Source of the DNA: Escarpia spicata
Lineage: Eukaryota > Annelida > Polychaeta > Sabellida > Siboglinidae
NCBI GenBank assembly: GCA_963995525.1
Contig: OZ023212.1
Span: 8,766,504 to 8,830,503, forward strand
DNA length: 64,000 nt
Direction: 5' to 3'
Shown piece by piece: positions 1 to 12,799 of this stretch. The notes under the pieces are model-generated. The model was not told the origin of the DNA. It was given only the letters and a program-made list of their open reading frames with translations, and searched no databases. Made by a program: the position numbers and the translations under genes. Position 1 is the stretch's first letter, and each line of letters starts with the position of its first letter.

Positions 1-2590
1 TGATGTGGACTAAAGTGTGATGTGTTGTAGACTAAAGTGTGATGTGTTGTAGACTAAAGTGTGATGTGTTGTAGACTAAAGTGTGATGTGATGTGGACTA
101 AAGTGTGATGTGTTGTAGACTAAAGTGTGATGTGATGTGGACTAAAGTCTGATGTGTTGTAGACTAAAGTGTGATGTGTTGTAAACTAAAGTGTGATGTG
201 TTGTAGACTAAAGTGTGATGTGTTGTAGACTAAAGTGTGATGTGTTGTAGACTAAAGTGTGATGTGATGTGGACTAAAGTGTGATGTGTTGTAGACTAAA
301 GTGTGATGTGTTGTAGACTAAAATGTGATGTGATGTGGACTAAAGTGTGATGTGTTGTAGACTAAAGTGTGATGTGTTGTAGACTAAAGTGTGATGTGAT
401 GTGGACTAAAGTGTGATGTGTTGTAGACTAAAGTGTGATGTGTTGTAGACTAAAGTGTGATGTGATGTGGACTAAAGTGTGATGTGTTGTAGACTAAAGT
501 GTGATGTGTTGTAGACTAAAGTGTGATGTGATGTGGACTAAAGTGTGATGTGTTGTAGACTAAAGTGTGATGTGATGTGGACTAAAGTGTGATGTGTTGT
601 AGACTAAAGTGTGATGTGTTGTAGACTAAAGTGTGATGTGATGTGGACTAAAGTGTGATGTGATGTGGACTAAAGTGTGATGTGTTGTAGACTAAAGTGT
701 GATGTGTTGTAGACTAAAGTGTGATGTGTTGTAGACTAAAGTGTGATGTGATGTGGACTAAAGTGTGATGTGTTGTAGACTAAAATGTGATGTGATGTGG
801 ACTAAAGTGTGATGTGTTGTAGACTAAAGTGTGATGTGTTGTAGACTAAAGTGTGATGTGATGTGGACTAAAGTGTGATGTGTTGTAGACTAAAGTGTGA
901 TGTGTTGTAGACTAAAGTGTGATGTGATGTGGACTAAAGTGTGATGTGTTGTAGACTAAAGTGTGATGTGTTGTAGACTAAAGTGTGATGTGATGTGGAC
1001 TAAAGTGTGATGTGTTGTAGACTAAAGTGTGATGTGATGTGGACTAAAGTCTGATGTGTTGTAGACTAAAGTGTGATGTGTTGTAAACTAAAGTGTGATG
1101 TGTTGTAGACTAAAGTGTGATGTGTTGTAGACTAAAGTGTGATGTGATGTGGACTAAAGTGTGATGTGTTGTAGACTAAAGTGTGATGTGTTGTAGACTA
1201 AAATGTGATGTGATGTGGACTAAAGTGTGATGTGTTGTAGACTAAAGTGTGATGTGTTGTAGACTAAAGTGTGATGTGATGTGGACTAAAGTGTGATGTG
1301 TTGTAGACTAAAGTGTGATGTGTTGTAGACTAAAGTGTGATGTGATGTGGACTAAAGTGTGATGTGTTGTGGACTAAAGTGTGATGTGTTGTAGACTAAA
1401 GTGTGATGTGATGTGGACTAAAGTGTGATGTGTTGTAGACTAAAGTGTGATGTGATGTGGACTAAAGTGTGATGTGTTGTAGACTAAAGTGTGATGTGTT
1501 GTAGACTAAAGTGTGATGTGATGTGGACTAAAGTGTGATGTGATGTGGACTAAAGTGTGATGTGTTGTAGACTAAAGTGTGATGTGTTGTAGACTAAAGT
1601 GTGATGTGTTGTAGACTAAAGTGTGATGTGATGTGGACTAAAGTGTGATGTGTTGTAGACTAAAGTGTGATGTGTTGTAGACTAAAGTGTGATGTGTTGT
1701 AGACTAAAGTGTGATGTGATGTGGACTAAAGTGTGATGTGTTGTAGACTAAAGTGTGATGTGTTGTAGACTAAAGTGTGATGTGATGTGGACTAAAGTGT
1801 GATGTGTTGTAGACTAAAGTGTGATGTGTTGTAGACTAAAGTGTGATGTGGACTAAAGTGTGATGTGTTGTAGACTAAAGTGTGATGTGATGTGGACTAA
1901 AGTGTGATGTGTTGTAGACTAAAGTGTGATGTGTTGTAGACTAAAGTGTGATGTGATGTGGACTAAAGTGTGATGTGATGTGGACTAAAGTGTGATGTGT
2001 TGTAGACTAAAGTGTGATGTGTTGTAGACTAAAGTGTGATGTGTTGTAGACTAAAGTGTGATGTGTTGTAGACTAAAGTGTGATGTGTTGTAGACTAAAG
2101 TGTGATGTGTTGTAGACTAAAGTGTGATGTGTTGTAGACTAAAGTGTGATGTGTTGTAGACTAAAGTGTGATGTGATGTGGACTAAAGTGTGATGTGTTG
2201 TAGACTAAAGTGTGATGTGTTGTAGACTAAAGTGTGATGTGATGTGGACTAAAGTGTGATGTGTTGTAGACTAAAGTGTGATGTGTTGTAGACTAAAGTG
2301 TGATGTGATGTGGACTAAAGTGTGATGTGTTGTAGACTAAAGTGTGATGTGTTGTAGACTAAAGTGTGATGTGGACTAAAGTGTGATGTGTTGTAGACTA
2401 AAGTGTGATGTGATGTGGACTAAAGTGTGATGTGTTGTAGACTAAAGTGTGATGTGATGTGGACTAAAGTGTGATGTGATGTGGACTAAAGTGTGATGTG
2501 TTGTGGACTAAAGTGTGATGTGTTGTAGACTAAAGTGTGATGTGTTGTAGACTAAAGTGTGATGTGTTGTAGACTAAAGTGTGATGTGTT
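1..2590. repeat. 22-bp satellite array with higher-order structure
   Basis: About 117 head-to-tail copies of a 22-bp unit with core TGTTGTAGACTAAAG. Two main unit types alternate, one reading TTGTAGAC and one ATGTGGAC. Rare variants repeat far apart: AAGTCTGATG at about 145 and 1047 (902 bp, 41 units), and the AAAATGTG variant near 321, 782 and 1201. This shows amplification of a block of about 41 units, with loss of one unit in one copy. The array ends at TTAATTATAAC near 2590 and starts before the window. No gene is seen in it. Confidence 0.97.
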
Positions 2591-5500
2591 AATTATAACA
2601 TGATGCCTCCATTACTGCTGATTGTGCCTCCTCGTTTGAAGTTGTTTCTGACGTGTCAGCATGGTCCAGTTAAATCACCAGTTGACACCTGCACCCCATG
2701 ATGCATTAGTCTGCCACGGTGTCACACCATGTCACCTATAAATAATGTCATCAGCATTGCTAACTATGCTGATTATTCATAGCAGTCATTCTCTCCTCAG
2801 CTGTGCGTCTTGTGTCTTTTCCTAGCATGCACAAGGCCAGGTAAAATGTTCCTCGCGTGAAAACACATCATGTACACACAGCGTAGTTGAAAGAACCAAG
2901 CATACTTTTATGCGTCACATCATTGCAGTATATGTGTAGGTCACACAGTCAAGACCATTGTAAATATGATCTAACACCCATGAGATCTCGTAAGATGCTG
3001 GTAATGCTTCACAGCAGCCTACAGACAATGGCGTCTTCAAACAAGACCCATGTTGATGTCATTTTTATATTAGAACATTATTTGCACAAATATCTGGATC
3101 TATGGGGATGGCCAACATCAGACTAAAAGATAAAATCCCACATGACATCATTAGAAGTAGAATAAAAGTAGAAGATGTCATAAACTATCGTGAAAACAAA
3201 GTAGATATTGGTAAGTCACATAGCGAGAATGCAAGACAATTGGTGGATCATGAGAACTACTGGATGACAACTGGAGCAGGGAAGAGCGTAAGAGGCAAGA
3301 CAACAAGATGATGATGCGATGATTATGAATAAAACAGTATTTTGGGCAAGAGAGGCCAAAGACAGAAAGGTGGAAATGTAGCGGCTGGACAAGGCCAATG
3401 TAAAAGGGTGAATGATGTAGAGATGGTAACATTTTGAGCGATGTGGTTTATTGTTCTCTGCTGCTCGCTAGTGTAGCAGCCCGTTTGTCTGCTCCAGACA
3501 CACCGACTAAAAACCCAAATCTTATAAACCACAACACTAGTTTCTTATGCCTCTCCGATATCTGGAGGAGAACTCCACTGCATTCACCTGGCTCTGGTAT
3601 ACTTGTCGGTGCCTGAAAACCACCGGTCTCAAGAACCCCACCTAATGAAGTGAATTTGTTTGCGTTCCGCCTTTCACTCCAGTGTTTCTGGTGTTTTGTG
3701 CTGGCCAAAGTGAATTGATCCTTTCACTTGTGAAGTGAAGATCGTCATCAACGGTCCATTGATTGTTGGCAGCTTGCCAGCTGGGAAGAGGTCATTAGTC
3801 CACGAGGTCACACTGAGGTCACACTGGTCAAGACCACAGGCTCACAGGAATAATAAAATTATTACAGGAGCCTAGGTTCGATGTCTTTGGACATATTGGC
3901 TTGGCAGACTTCTTGTCTCGGACATATGGACCATTGGGTGTCTACCAATAAGGCAGTTATCCATTTATTTATTTGTTTGTTTAGTTCAGTTCCAGCAGGT
4001 CAGTGGATCTAATAAAACAACTGATGGTTTATTTCAGTATGTCCATCTGTAGAATTAGTGAGTCCACAACATGTTTGTTTACATTTCCTTGTATAGGATG
4101 TTTGCTGCATCGATGTAAACACCAGGTAGAGGGGATCAGCACCTTTTACCTTTCCTCAAGTGGGATAAAACTTGTAAACAATCAGTATCGCACCACCGTC
4201 TCCTTGATAGAGTCCATTGTTCTACGCTCTAGACGACCCCACCTTTGTACGTCTTCACCAGTCAGTTGACAAACTGATATGAAAACCGTCCAACACCACA
4301 TAGACCAGTAGTGATACATTGATCTGATGTTCTCCAACTAAAGTGCTTGCATTTATCATTTGACATGGGATAGGAGTATGTAATAGAGTAGGTATAAATA
4401 GTTCCCCAATTTATTGCACAACTCGGTGTCAGACTGTAATGTATATAGAATAATAACGTGTTCATTTACAGTAGTAGTGTGACCTAGATTTTGACTCTTG
4501 TAATACGATGAAAAATGCATGTGTATTTTTCCACCTGATATAACTCAGTCAGCAACTAGGTTATGCCGAATAAAAAGTTCACCTTCGTCAATGCTGGGCA
4601 TTGACAATCGTGACGAAAGACAGTTTTTGATTGAAAACTGCTTCAGACTCAGAGCCAACTGTTAGATTATACACAACCTGGACTCATGAAAAGAAATACC
4701 AAGCGAACTGATTTGGTAATAAACTACCAAGTTAAAGGCATTTATATTCAATTATATTTTTTTTATAATATGTCATTGATACGCATAGGACGCAACAAAT
4801 ATTTTGCACGTGTCCATGTACTGTTTCTATGCATATAGGATGCAGGATCTTGCATCCCGTAAACCCCTGTTTATGCATAACACTATCACCGACAAATTAG
4901 GGAAACAGGCGGCTCTTGTAAATGACATCAAAATATTTGAGCAATGGGTGCGTGATGCATGATGTGGCAGCCTTGTGTTGGTCTACCTTGCAAGTGGTCG
5001 TACAACAGGTACACACTACTGACATGCATGCATGTTAACGTGTGCACGCTGCTGCATGTCTCCCATAGCATCTGGAGTAATAATTGTATAAACACTGCCA
5101 CTTTTACTGTAGTGATGAGTAATAATGTCTTGTCACACAATAACCACTCATTCAAGTGTATGATCTGAAGCCATCATCTTCAGTACAGTCGATGACAAGT
5201 TCTACAGTTGACACAAAATTAGGTTGTGATATGTCTGACCTGACAGGTTTGATCTCTTGGGCAGGTTTGAAGTGTGCAGTTGTGTCAGTAATTTGTTTGA
5301 CCATGTATTCTGTATTACTTCTCACATTCTCATGTCTGGTGAGAAATTGGCTAATCACATCCACATTAAACAAACTACTTTGTGGTTAGAAGGTCTTCCA
5401 TTTAGTTCCTGTTAGTGGGCCCAGCCGGTACCTGTAAGCTATTCTTGCTATGGTAGAGAAACATGGATGGCTCCCTATACTGCTGTTTGTAATCGTAATA

Positions 5501-5931
5501 TACAACACCTGTACGGTTCCATCATTACGTGGTGCTCTATGCGGTGTGCGGTGGTGTATGAATTAGATTGTCAGACTCTCGATCTAGAAATTTGATGTTG
5601 AAATCCAGTTGCTGCTGTGTCGAACTAAGGCAAGTTCATTCACTCTACACTGCTCCAGTTCACTCGGCTGTATGAATGAGTACCTAGCTGTAGACAGTGG
5701 TGGTTGTTTGTGTACGAATAGTCTTTGTGCATTAATAGCATCTTGGCTGAATGTTTCCCAAAGAAATCAAGGTGGCGTTCGACTGAACATGTCTGCCAGG
5801 GAGTAAAGTGTAAAGCATTTTGAGCAGTCCTAAATACTGGATACTGTGTTATAAAAACTGATGTACTTTGTATGCTCTGTTGTTTTACAGTAGCTTAAAG
5901 ATTAAGGAAATGTTTATTATTTACGTTTCAG
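2591..5931. other. Region upstream of the first visible Ras exon, no host exon found
   Basis: I searched both strands for the missing Ras exons (P-loop GAGGVGKS, switch I, DTAGQE) and saw none, so they lie upstream of the satellite. A decayed LINE end is annotated separately at 3090-3410. Short open frames here have no recognisable motif. AT-rich stretches at 4735-4780 and a mononucleotide T run show nothing more. Confidence 0.6.
3090..3410 (+). mobile_element. Decayed non-LTR retrotransposon 3' coding end
   Basis: The frame from 3102 reads NIRLKDKIPHDIIRSR, followed by IKVEDVI and, after stops, WAREAKDRKV. This resembles the C-terminal tail of LINE polyproteins (the LRDKIRNEDIRxRTKVxDVI and DRxxW blocks of RTE-like and related elements). 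Several stops and shifts interrupt it, so it is a dead fragment. Family assignment is inference from motif resemblance only. Confidence 0.4.
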
Positions 5932-6034
5932 TGCAATGAGAGACCAGTACATGCGCACGGGAGAGGGCTTTCTTTGTGTCTTTGCTGTCAACAACACAAA
6001 GTCCTTTGAAGACATCAACCAGTACAGGGAACAG
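5932..6034 (+). CDS. Ras: Ras exon A (residues ~65-99)
   Basis: 103 bp after acceptor TTACGTTTCAG, ending at GAACAG before GTGGGA. The first base completes Ser65, then 34 codons encode [20 protein letters not shown] and on to INQYREQ. This covers the end of switch II, helix 2 and beta 4. Confidence 0.96.
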
Positions 6035-9000
6035 GTGGGATTACACTACAAACTGTTTCCCTGAAACGCGCTAACTTTGGAGCCTTGTAAATCTATCACC
6101 TTGTAAATCTATCTCCTCCCAGGCGCTGAGGTCCTCTTTCTCTGTTCAGTCACTTCCTTAGACCATTGCCCTCTCATCTTTAAATTGGAGATATATTTGA
6201 AAAATGCAGTGGTAGTTATTTAGAGTTTTTGTATGGTTATTTAATTTATATTTATTTCTTCTGCAATAAATTCGTTAGAGTCTCAGGTCAGCTTAACATA
6301 AAACTGAAAAGTACCATAATTATATGCACGAGTTCAGTTATTGCAGTATTGGTGTGTTGTTGTGTTTGTGCTAACTAATGTAGTATTGGTGGGTTGTTGT
6401 GTTTGTGCTAACTAATGTAGTATTGGTGTGTTGTTGTGTTTGTGCTAACTAATGTAGTATTGGTGGGTTGTTGTGTTTGTGCTAACTAATGTAGTATTGG
6501 TGGGTTGTTGTGTTTGTGCTAACTAATGTAGTATTGGTGGGTTGTTGTGTTTGTGCTAACTAATGTAGTATTGGTGGGTTGTTGTGTTTGTGCTAACTAA
6601 TGTAGTATTGGTGGGTTGTTGTGTTTGTGCTAACTAATGTAGTATTGGTGGGTTGTTGTGTTTGTGCTAACTAATGTAGTATTGGAGGGTTGTTGTGTTT
6701 GTGCTAACTAATGTAGTATTGGTGGGTTGTTGTGTTTGTGCTAACTAATGTAGTATTGGTGTGTTGTTGTGTTTGTGCTAACTAATGTAGTATTGGTGTG
6801 TTGTTGTGTTTGTGCTAACTAATGCAGTATTGGTGTGTTGTTGTGTTTGTGCTAACTAATGCAGTATTGGTGTGTTGTTGTGTTTGTGCTAACTAATGTA
6901 TTATATCTTTGTAGTTTCTACCTTTTTAGTTCTACATTTTATTTGCCGCTGTGTAAAGTTGAATGAAATTTTAGTTTGACAACTGACCAAAACTGATGAT
7001 AATTTGCAGATCAAGAGGGTGAAGGATGCAGAGGAGGTGCCCATGGTGTGTAAGTATACGTTATCACATTTACATATAAAACTTCAAATCACAGCTTAAA
7101 GAACCTGACATGAATATGCACTTTTATATCACACAATTCACACTCGGTACCTAGTAACCAATGGCTGCAACTTACTTACTACCCTTTATGCCCTCTGGTG
7201 TTTAGAGCAACAACGAAGTTCATCCACCTCTACCTACCCAAGAGCTGCAAACAGTTACAGTTGGACAATCATATACACTAATACACAGGTGTCCATTCAA
7301 TCATAGGCTGGTCAATAGAAAATTACTCTTTTATGCTATTTCATATAGCATCAGGCACGGATGTTATTATAAAAATATCATTTTTGAAATAATACAACTT
7401 TTTAATTAATGGTTTCAATCTAATAATATTGCACACGTCAAAGGACACTGACATCCACCTACAAATTATTAGGTGGATGTGAATGATACTTTTAGAGATA
7501 TCTTATTTTGAAAATGAGGAAATAGATTGTTTTGGCAGTTTGGCACCTGGCAAGAGCAAGCACAAAATTGAAAAATATAACTTAGGCAAATAAAAATATG
7601 AAAAAAAGGAGGATAAATTTGATATGTGGACAATAAGACAAGTTTCATTAAGCTATGTTGTGTTATTTGGTTTTTATCTGACTTTTTGTGACTGGTTTTC
7701 CTTTCCCTGATTGCCTGGAGTCAGGTAAAATTTCAAAATGAAAACATCTTGCACTGGAGTGGATCTGAAACCAGAACAACCATTACAACATAATAACATT
7801 GTAATTTCTATTATTAGAGAATTAACTTCTGTAATAAATATAACGCACTTTATATAAGTACAATTGTTGTTATATATAAAATAATTACATTAAACTATCT
7901 GTAATCACATATTTAACACATACACTGTTTCTTCGTAATTTTTATAAATTTGGATATTCATTTAAACGTATATTATTGTACATTTCAAAATTATTTGGTA
8001 ACATAGCAAAAGGAACAACCAAAGTACGTTCTTATGAAAATTAACTTAATTATGTTATCTTTGATCTTGGCCTACGTCGATCTCGGCCCATGCATCCCAC
8101 CAGTTAGTTATACTAAATATTATTTTTGTTGCGTATCCGAAGGCGTAAATTGTAAATTCGCACCAAAGATTGACATGTACTAGCGTTCATTGCGAAAGCT
8201 GTGTGGATCAGCCTATTTTATTGCGATGGGGAGATCCACTTATAATGTAAACAAATACTAAAATTATTCGTTACAAGTTATCGATACAATATTATTTGTC
8301 ATGTAGATCATATTTGTTTGCAATTAGGAACCACAATATGTCGAAATATCATGCATAGGCGTTGAATAAACATTAGCAACTTAACTGATAGCATGCATAA
8401 TGAGCGGTAGTGAACTACCGAAGATGCACTAAGCATCAATACTTGGGGAAAATTCGCAAATCTTTCACCTTTTAAGTGTAGGCGCGGTCACAAATTAAAG
8501 GAAATCTTCAAAAAACAATATGTGTTTGATTCCAAATTTAATGCCTAATTGATTGCTGATAAGCACTAGCCGATCTGATATGAAATAGTGAAGTTGTTAG
8601 CAAAAGTTGACAGCTTGTGTTACGTGAGTATGTTGCTGGCATGATTCTCTTCATTCGGATTCGTGCTAATCACTGGTCGGTCGAACTCTCATTCCTCGAA
8701 TCCTCTTCAATATAAACTTTATTCTGACTGAATAGGACTAATATTGACGCACGCGAGGTCTGTGAAGAACCATGATTTACGCTTCGTTTTTTTACCTGAC
8801 CTGAACGCTCAGCGAGGCACGAGGCGCCAGTGTAACAACATTGCATCTTAGCACAGGCAGCATGTCGCCATGACCTGTAGATCGTGGATTCATGGGTTGT
8901 TTTGGGAGCTTACTGAACTCATAGTTTTTGAGTTATCACAACACAATTTCACATATCAACAGATAACATATTGGCATTTTGATTGGTACAAACTTTATTT

Positions 9001-11531
9001 CACATCTGGAGTACAAATTGAAATGCAGTCAATTTCACTGGAAAATGCGTGCCCAAGTTTAAAAGTTTTTTAAAAGTTGTTTGCACCAAGGAAACTAGGA
9101 ATAGATGTAATCTTATCGGCATAAATGGCATAGAGTCCATATCTGACGTTAGATGAACGTTAGTTGATTCTTCTCAATGTTACTCATGTTTCCTGTGATT
9201 ACTCTGAACCAATTCTTCACTAATCCCTTGACTACATTTTACATAACATGCAACCAATATTGTATATTATGCACACCATTGCAAAATCATTCAAATTTAA
9301 GTAATATTTGTTAAACATTAGATACAAATACTTAGGGAAACCGTCTTCAGCATCTATGTACATGTAGCACCATCCAGAGGATGGCAATTTGCCAGTTATA
9401 TGATTAAAAGTATTTTTCATGGTTGCCATTGTAGTGGTGGGAAACAAGGTGGACCTTCCCTCTCGGAGCGTCGAGATGAAGCAGGGCAAGATGCTGGCCG
9501 AATCTTACATCATCCCCTATGTCGAGACGTCAGCTAAGACACGTCAGGGAGTCGACGATGCCTTCTACACATTAGTGAGAGAAATCAGGAAATATGTAAG
9601 TATTTCAAGGTGATGGCGTTTTGCTATCCTGCCACGTACAAATGCATAAACACCTGATGCCAATATTATCAAAAAATACCTTCAACTTAACCGTAACCTT
9701 CAACCTAACCCCAACCCTAACCCTATTTGCACATCAAATTAACCATAAAAGGGCATTTGTGTGTGGAGATGTAGCAGGAGGCCCACAAGTAACGACACCT
9801 GGTTTTTCACAACTAATACAACACCAGGACGGAAGTTTCAGAATAATATTTGTGGTTACATTCTCTCACAAATCTTAGGATAGGTAGCTAAGGTAGGAGA
9901 GATTTTCACGTCACACAATCAGGTTTGATGTATGACACATTTGTAGGATGTTATATTCTTCCAGGGGAAAACACATGTGAAACATTTTAAAAGTCGTTAC
10001 TCTTCAGAATATTCCCAATTCACCACACGGACTTCCATCACCTTACACAATGGAGCTCCTCATTGAATATCAACACATGCACCCCTTGCAATACATTTTT
10101 ATGGGTTTGCTAACTGTGCCACACTGCCAGCCATATGCCTCAAACCTTTACGAGACTGTACATTCTCCAAGGAGAACACAGTCTTTGGAACAATCTGCCT
10201 CATTCACTCGGGCAGTACGACACCATTCGTTTTTTTTTTAAACAGCATTGAAGATGCACCTTTTAAAAATGTCTTACACTAATTAATTTGGGGACATTTA
10301 TCAAGAACTTTTTGTAAAGCACCGTTAAAGGGGAATGAAACGCTTGAACAACCATAGCCCAAATGTAAGAATATACCATTTACAGTACATGTCATCATGA
10401 TTTGATGAGCACAACGCTACTAATAATTTTTCAAACTGGGCCATTATCAGCACTGGGCACCGCCATTACCATCCAACGGTCAGTTGTTTGAGTTGCAAAA
10501 TACCAGGCGCGGTCACACACAGTCATTCAATAGGCGATGCAACATAGCTCCCAATAAAACCGGCAAAACACAAAAAAATCGAATGCCCTTCATGCCTACT
10601 GGATATACCAATACGTGTTCAGAAGCAAATTTTCACATACATCCACAGAAGGATTCCTGGAAAAAAAAGCAGGTTATGGATGATAAATTTGGCGTGTCTG
10701 CCAGCGGCAATCTCTGCAAGGGTCTGCGGTCGTTATTTTCGGACTCCAACTGCAAGACTAAATACGAATATGACAAGCATGGAAAGACATTGAATGTCAA
10801 AACATAAAACTTCAACATCTGCAGATATACATGTATAACCAATGCTAAAAAGAAATGTAATAAGAATGTGAATATAATAACGCATGACTAAGTGTGCTTA
10901 ATAGTATATAACCATGAGTATTTTATAAAATGCCGATTGATTTTAATCTTATTTGACATCATCATCTGTGTCAGCCAATCTCACCGACGACATCAATTCT
11001 TGGTACACACGCACCTAGACATCTTGCATGTTTGAGAAGAGGCTAATCTACGTAAACTTTTTCACTTTTTTAATTCTGAATGCATAAACTAATTATTTGT
11101 TGACATGTATAGCGACTATTGTGTATAACAAGGCACCATATTTTTGTTTTTGCACAGAAATGTCTATTTTTGAAATAAATCGGGGACAAAATCCGAAAAT
11201 TTACATTGATTAGATAGGTGCGGTTCAAACCACTCGCTTGAAACTTGTTAGAACAAAGATGGCAATGAATGGAGATAAATGTTTGATTTAGCAGATGTCA
11301 TGCCGTCCTAGTAATGTTATGAACATATATAATATTACTTTTATCAACACTGGAGGCAAGGCAAAGTTTGACGTAGGTCACGCATAATTTTGATTGTGAC
11401 ACAGGCAAACCATGACGCACTGGATCCATCAGTTATTCTCACTTTGTACTTTGATCCACTTCCAGAAAGAGAAGAAGGGCCGCAACCAGAACAAGAAGAA
11501 GAACAACAAGCGCAGGTGCACCCTCCTGTAA
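5932..11531 (+). CDS. Ras: Ras GTPase, 3' part of gene (four coding exons)
   Basis: Classical Ras small GTPase, a membrane-tethered GTP/GDP switch acting upstream of Raf/MAPK and PI3K. The exons at 5932-6034, 7010-7049, 9435-9595 and 11466-11531 join in frame (phases 1, 0, 1, 0) and encode residues matching KRAS from Ser65 (split codon) to the end. Visible motifs are [20 protein letters not shown] (end of switch II and alpha2), the G4 motif NKVD, the G5 motif [22 protein letters not shown], a lysine/asparagine-rich hypervariable tail and a CTLL CAAX box. The P-loop, switch I and the catalytic Gln61 region lie on exons upstream of the window. All introns have GT-AG ends. Leu at the CAAX end predicts geranylgeranylation rather than farnesylation (known enzyme preference; inference here). 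Identity is near certain; only the 5' half is missing. Confidence 0.97.
6342..6901 (+). repeat. 37-bp minisatellite in Ras intron
   Basis: About 15 copies of a 37-bp unit (core GTGCTAACTAATGTAGTATT, followed by GGTGGG or GGTGTG). It fills more than half of the short intron between Ras exons A and B. Edge copies carry GCAG for GTAG and GTGTG for GTGGG, a common pattern of edge divergence. Confidence 0.96.
7010..7049 (+). CDS. Ras: Ras exon B (40-bp micro-exon)
   Basis: Only 40 bp: thirteen codons [13 protein letters not shown] plus one base of a split Leu codon. Acceptor is AATTTGCAG, donor GTAAGTAT. It rejoins the next exon as PMVLVGNKVD, the expected beta5/G4 sequence. Confidence 0.95.
7050..9434. 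other. Ras intron, no further feature recognised
   Basis: AT-rich intron between Ras exons B and C. The only structures noted are a small hairpin at 8402-8420 (CGGTAG stem, TGAA loop) and an inverted AGGTGGATGT / ACATCCACCT pair near 7450-7485. No exon-like sequence or mobile-element protein is visible. Confidence 0.6.
9435..9595 (+). CDS. Ras: Ras exon C (G4 and G5 motifs)
   Basis: 161 bp after acceptor GCCATTGTAG, ending AGGAAATAT before GTAAGT. It encodes [20 protein letters not shown], then [20 protein letters not shown] and REIRKY. NKVD reads guanine and ETSAK is the G5 loop. The exon ends in phase 0, like the start of the vertebrate hypervariable exon. Confidence 0.97.
9596..11465. other. 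Last Ras intron, no gene
   Basis: Intron of 1870 bp. It contains a short telomere-like stretch near 9700-9724 (AACCCCAACCCTAACCCTA) that is too short to be an interstitial telomere. A 107-codon open frame at 10484-10807 begins with TTG and has no recognisable motif; I do not call it a gene. Confidence 0.55.
11466..11531 (+). CDS. Ras: Ras exon D, hypervariable region and CAAX box
   Basis: 66 bp after acceptor ATCCACTTCCAG. It encodes [18 protein letters not shown] then TLL and stop TAA at 11529-11531. The polybasic stretch and terminal CTLL are a plasma-membrane targeting signal. No second cysteine for palmitoylation is seen, so a polybasic (KRAS4B-like) anchor is likely. Confidence 0.95.
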   Translation, partial: KEKKGRNQNKKKNNKRRCTLL

Positions 11532-12540
11532 CCATGACGACCGCTCGCGATTGCCCGACAACTCACCCGGAAGGTTTGCCCGGCGTCGTCGCCGTCGCAC
11601 ACTCGCCGACGCTCAAACAGAGTTATTGCAGATCTTTTTACTTTTATATTTTTAAAACATGGTGTAATTGTGACATCTTGTACATAGTGCCCTAGCGAGG
11701 CCGCGTCTGTAACCGAGACTGTAACGGAGGCCGTTACAGATGGCCAACTCAGCAGTGTTGGCGCAACTTGGTGTAGCATTGTGACAAATATTGTCTGAAG
11801 CGTGTGTTCTCTTCTCTGGTGCACCATGAACAGACTGTTTACTACACGTAGACGCCGTTTGTTCCTAGCACTATGGTAGGAAGTGAATCAAATTGAATGT
11901 AGGTAAGAGAATATTATGGTTTGAAGGCAAAGACACTGACATGCGTATGTAGCGGGCAGCTCATACAATGTGTCATTTAGATTAATTTCTAGGTAAAGTT
12001 CCCATAGTGTAATTAATACATTAAAAATGGGCTTGTCAGAGCAACATTTCGGTGCTTTGACAATGCTTGTTTTTGCAGAGACTGCTCCAGATAAGTGTGA
12101 GAAAAATGTATGCTATATTCCTTGCAGTTTAACCACCTGAAGGACAGGGATGTTCTTAACTTTTCGCTGGTGCTACCAGACCTGTACAACGTTTCTGCTG
12201 ACGTCATAGGAAAATCCAGTGGGAGTTACTTCACGATACTCTTTCTTCAGGTTCAGTGCTAATTTGACATGGCACGATATCAACATTTGTTGCAGATACA
12301 CCTTGAGAAAGTGTGCCAACAATGCAGCGACAGTAGTGGCTTTGTCTCGGCTTCACGGCTTTAGACAGTGTTTTGTTGCAGCTAAAGTAATGGGTTGCTG
12401 TTGACTGTGTAGTCTGTAAATCCCCCCCACTCTCTCTCCCCCACCCAAACACTACACACTTGTTAACACGGGTTCTAGCACTCTTGCTTTGGTAGATGTC
12501 TTCCAGGTTGTTGCAAATGTAGGTTTGAATGTAGGCCAAT
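11532..12540. other. Probable Ras 3' UTR and flank
   Basis: Sequence after the Ras stop codon. The first ~160 bp are GC-richer than the flank, consistent with a 3' UTR. No AATAAA follows closely; an ATTAAA lies near 12019. The 3' end of the transcript cannot be fixed from sequence. Confidence 0.4.
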
Positions 12541-12543
12541 CAT

Positions 12544-12785
12544 CCAGTTGTCTCTAGTTGCCCATTGTCACCGACTGTCACCCAGTTGTCTGTAGTTGTC
12601 ATCCAGTTATCTTGTCCAGTTGTCACTGGTTGTCATCCAGTTGTCACCAGCTGTCATATGGTTGTCATCCGGTTGTTACTGGTTGTCATTCAGTTGTCAC
12701 CTGCTGTCATATGGTTGTTATCCAGTTGTCACTGGCTTTCACATGGTTGTCATCCGGTTGGCAATATTTGTCATCGCAGTGTCAT
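12544..12785 (+). repeat. Degenerate ~21-bp minisatellite (GTTGTCATCCAGTTGTCAC type)
   Basis: About eleven imperfect copies built on GTTGTCATCCAGTTGTCACT. The reading frames open on this strand (VVIQLS-like) are products of the repeat and have no coding support. Confidence 0.85.
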
Positions 12786-12799
12786 TCACCATTATTGAC

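Noticed and set aside
1..2590. CRISPR array
   Set aside because: Units are contiguous with no unique spacers, and the window is clearly eukaryotic.
9685..9724. Interstitial telomere
   Set aside because: Only two CCCTAA-like units are present; too short.
10484..10807. 107-codon gene in the last Ras intron
   Set aside because: It starts with TTG, shows no motif and lies within an intron.
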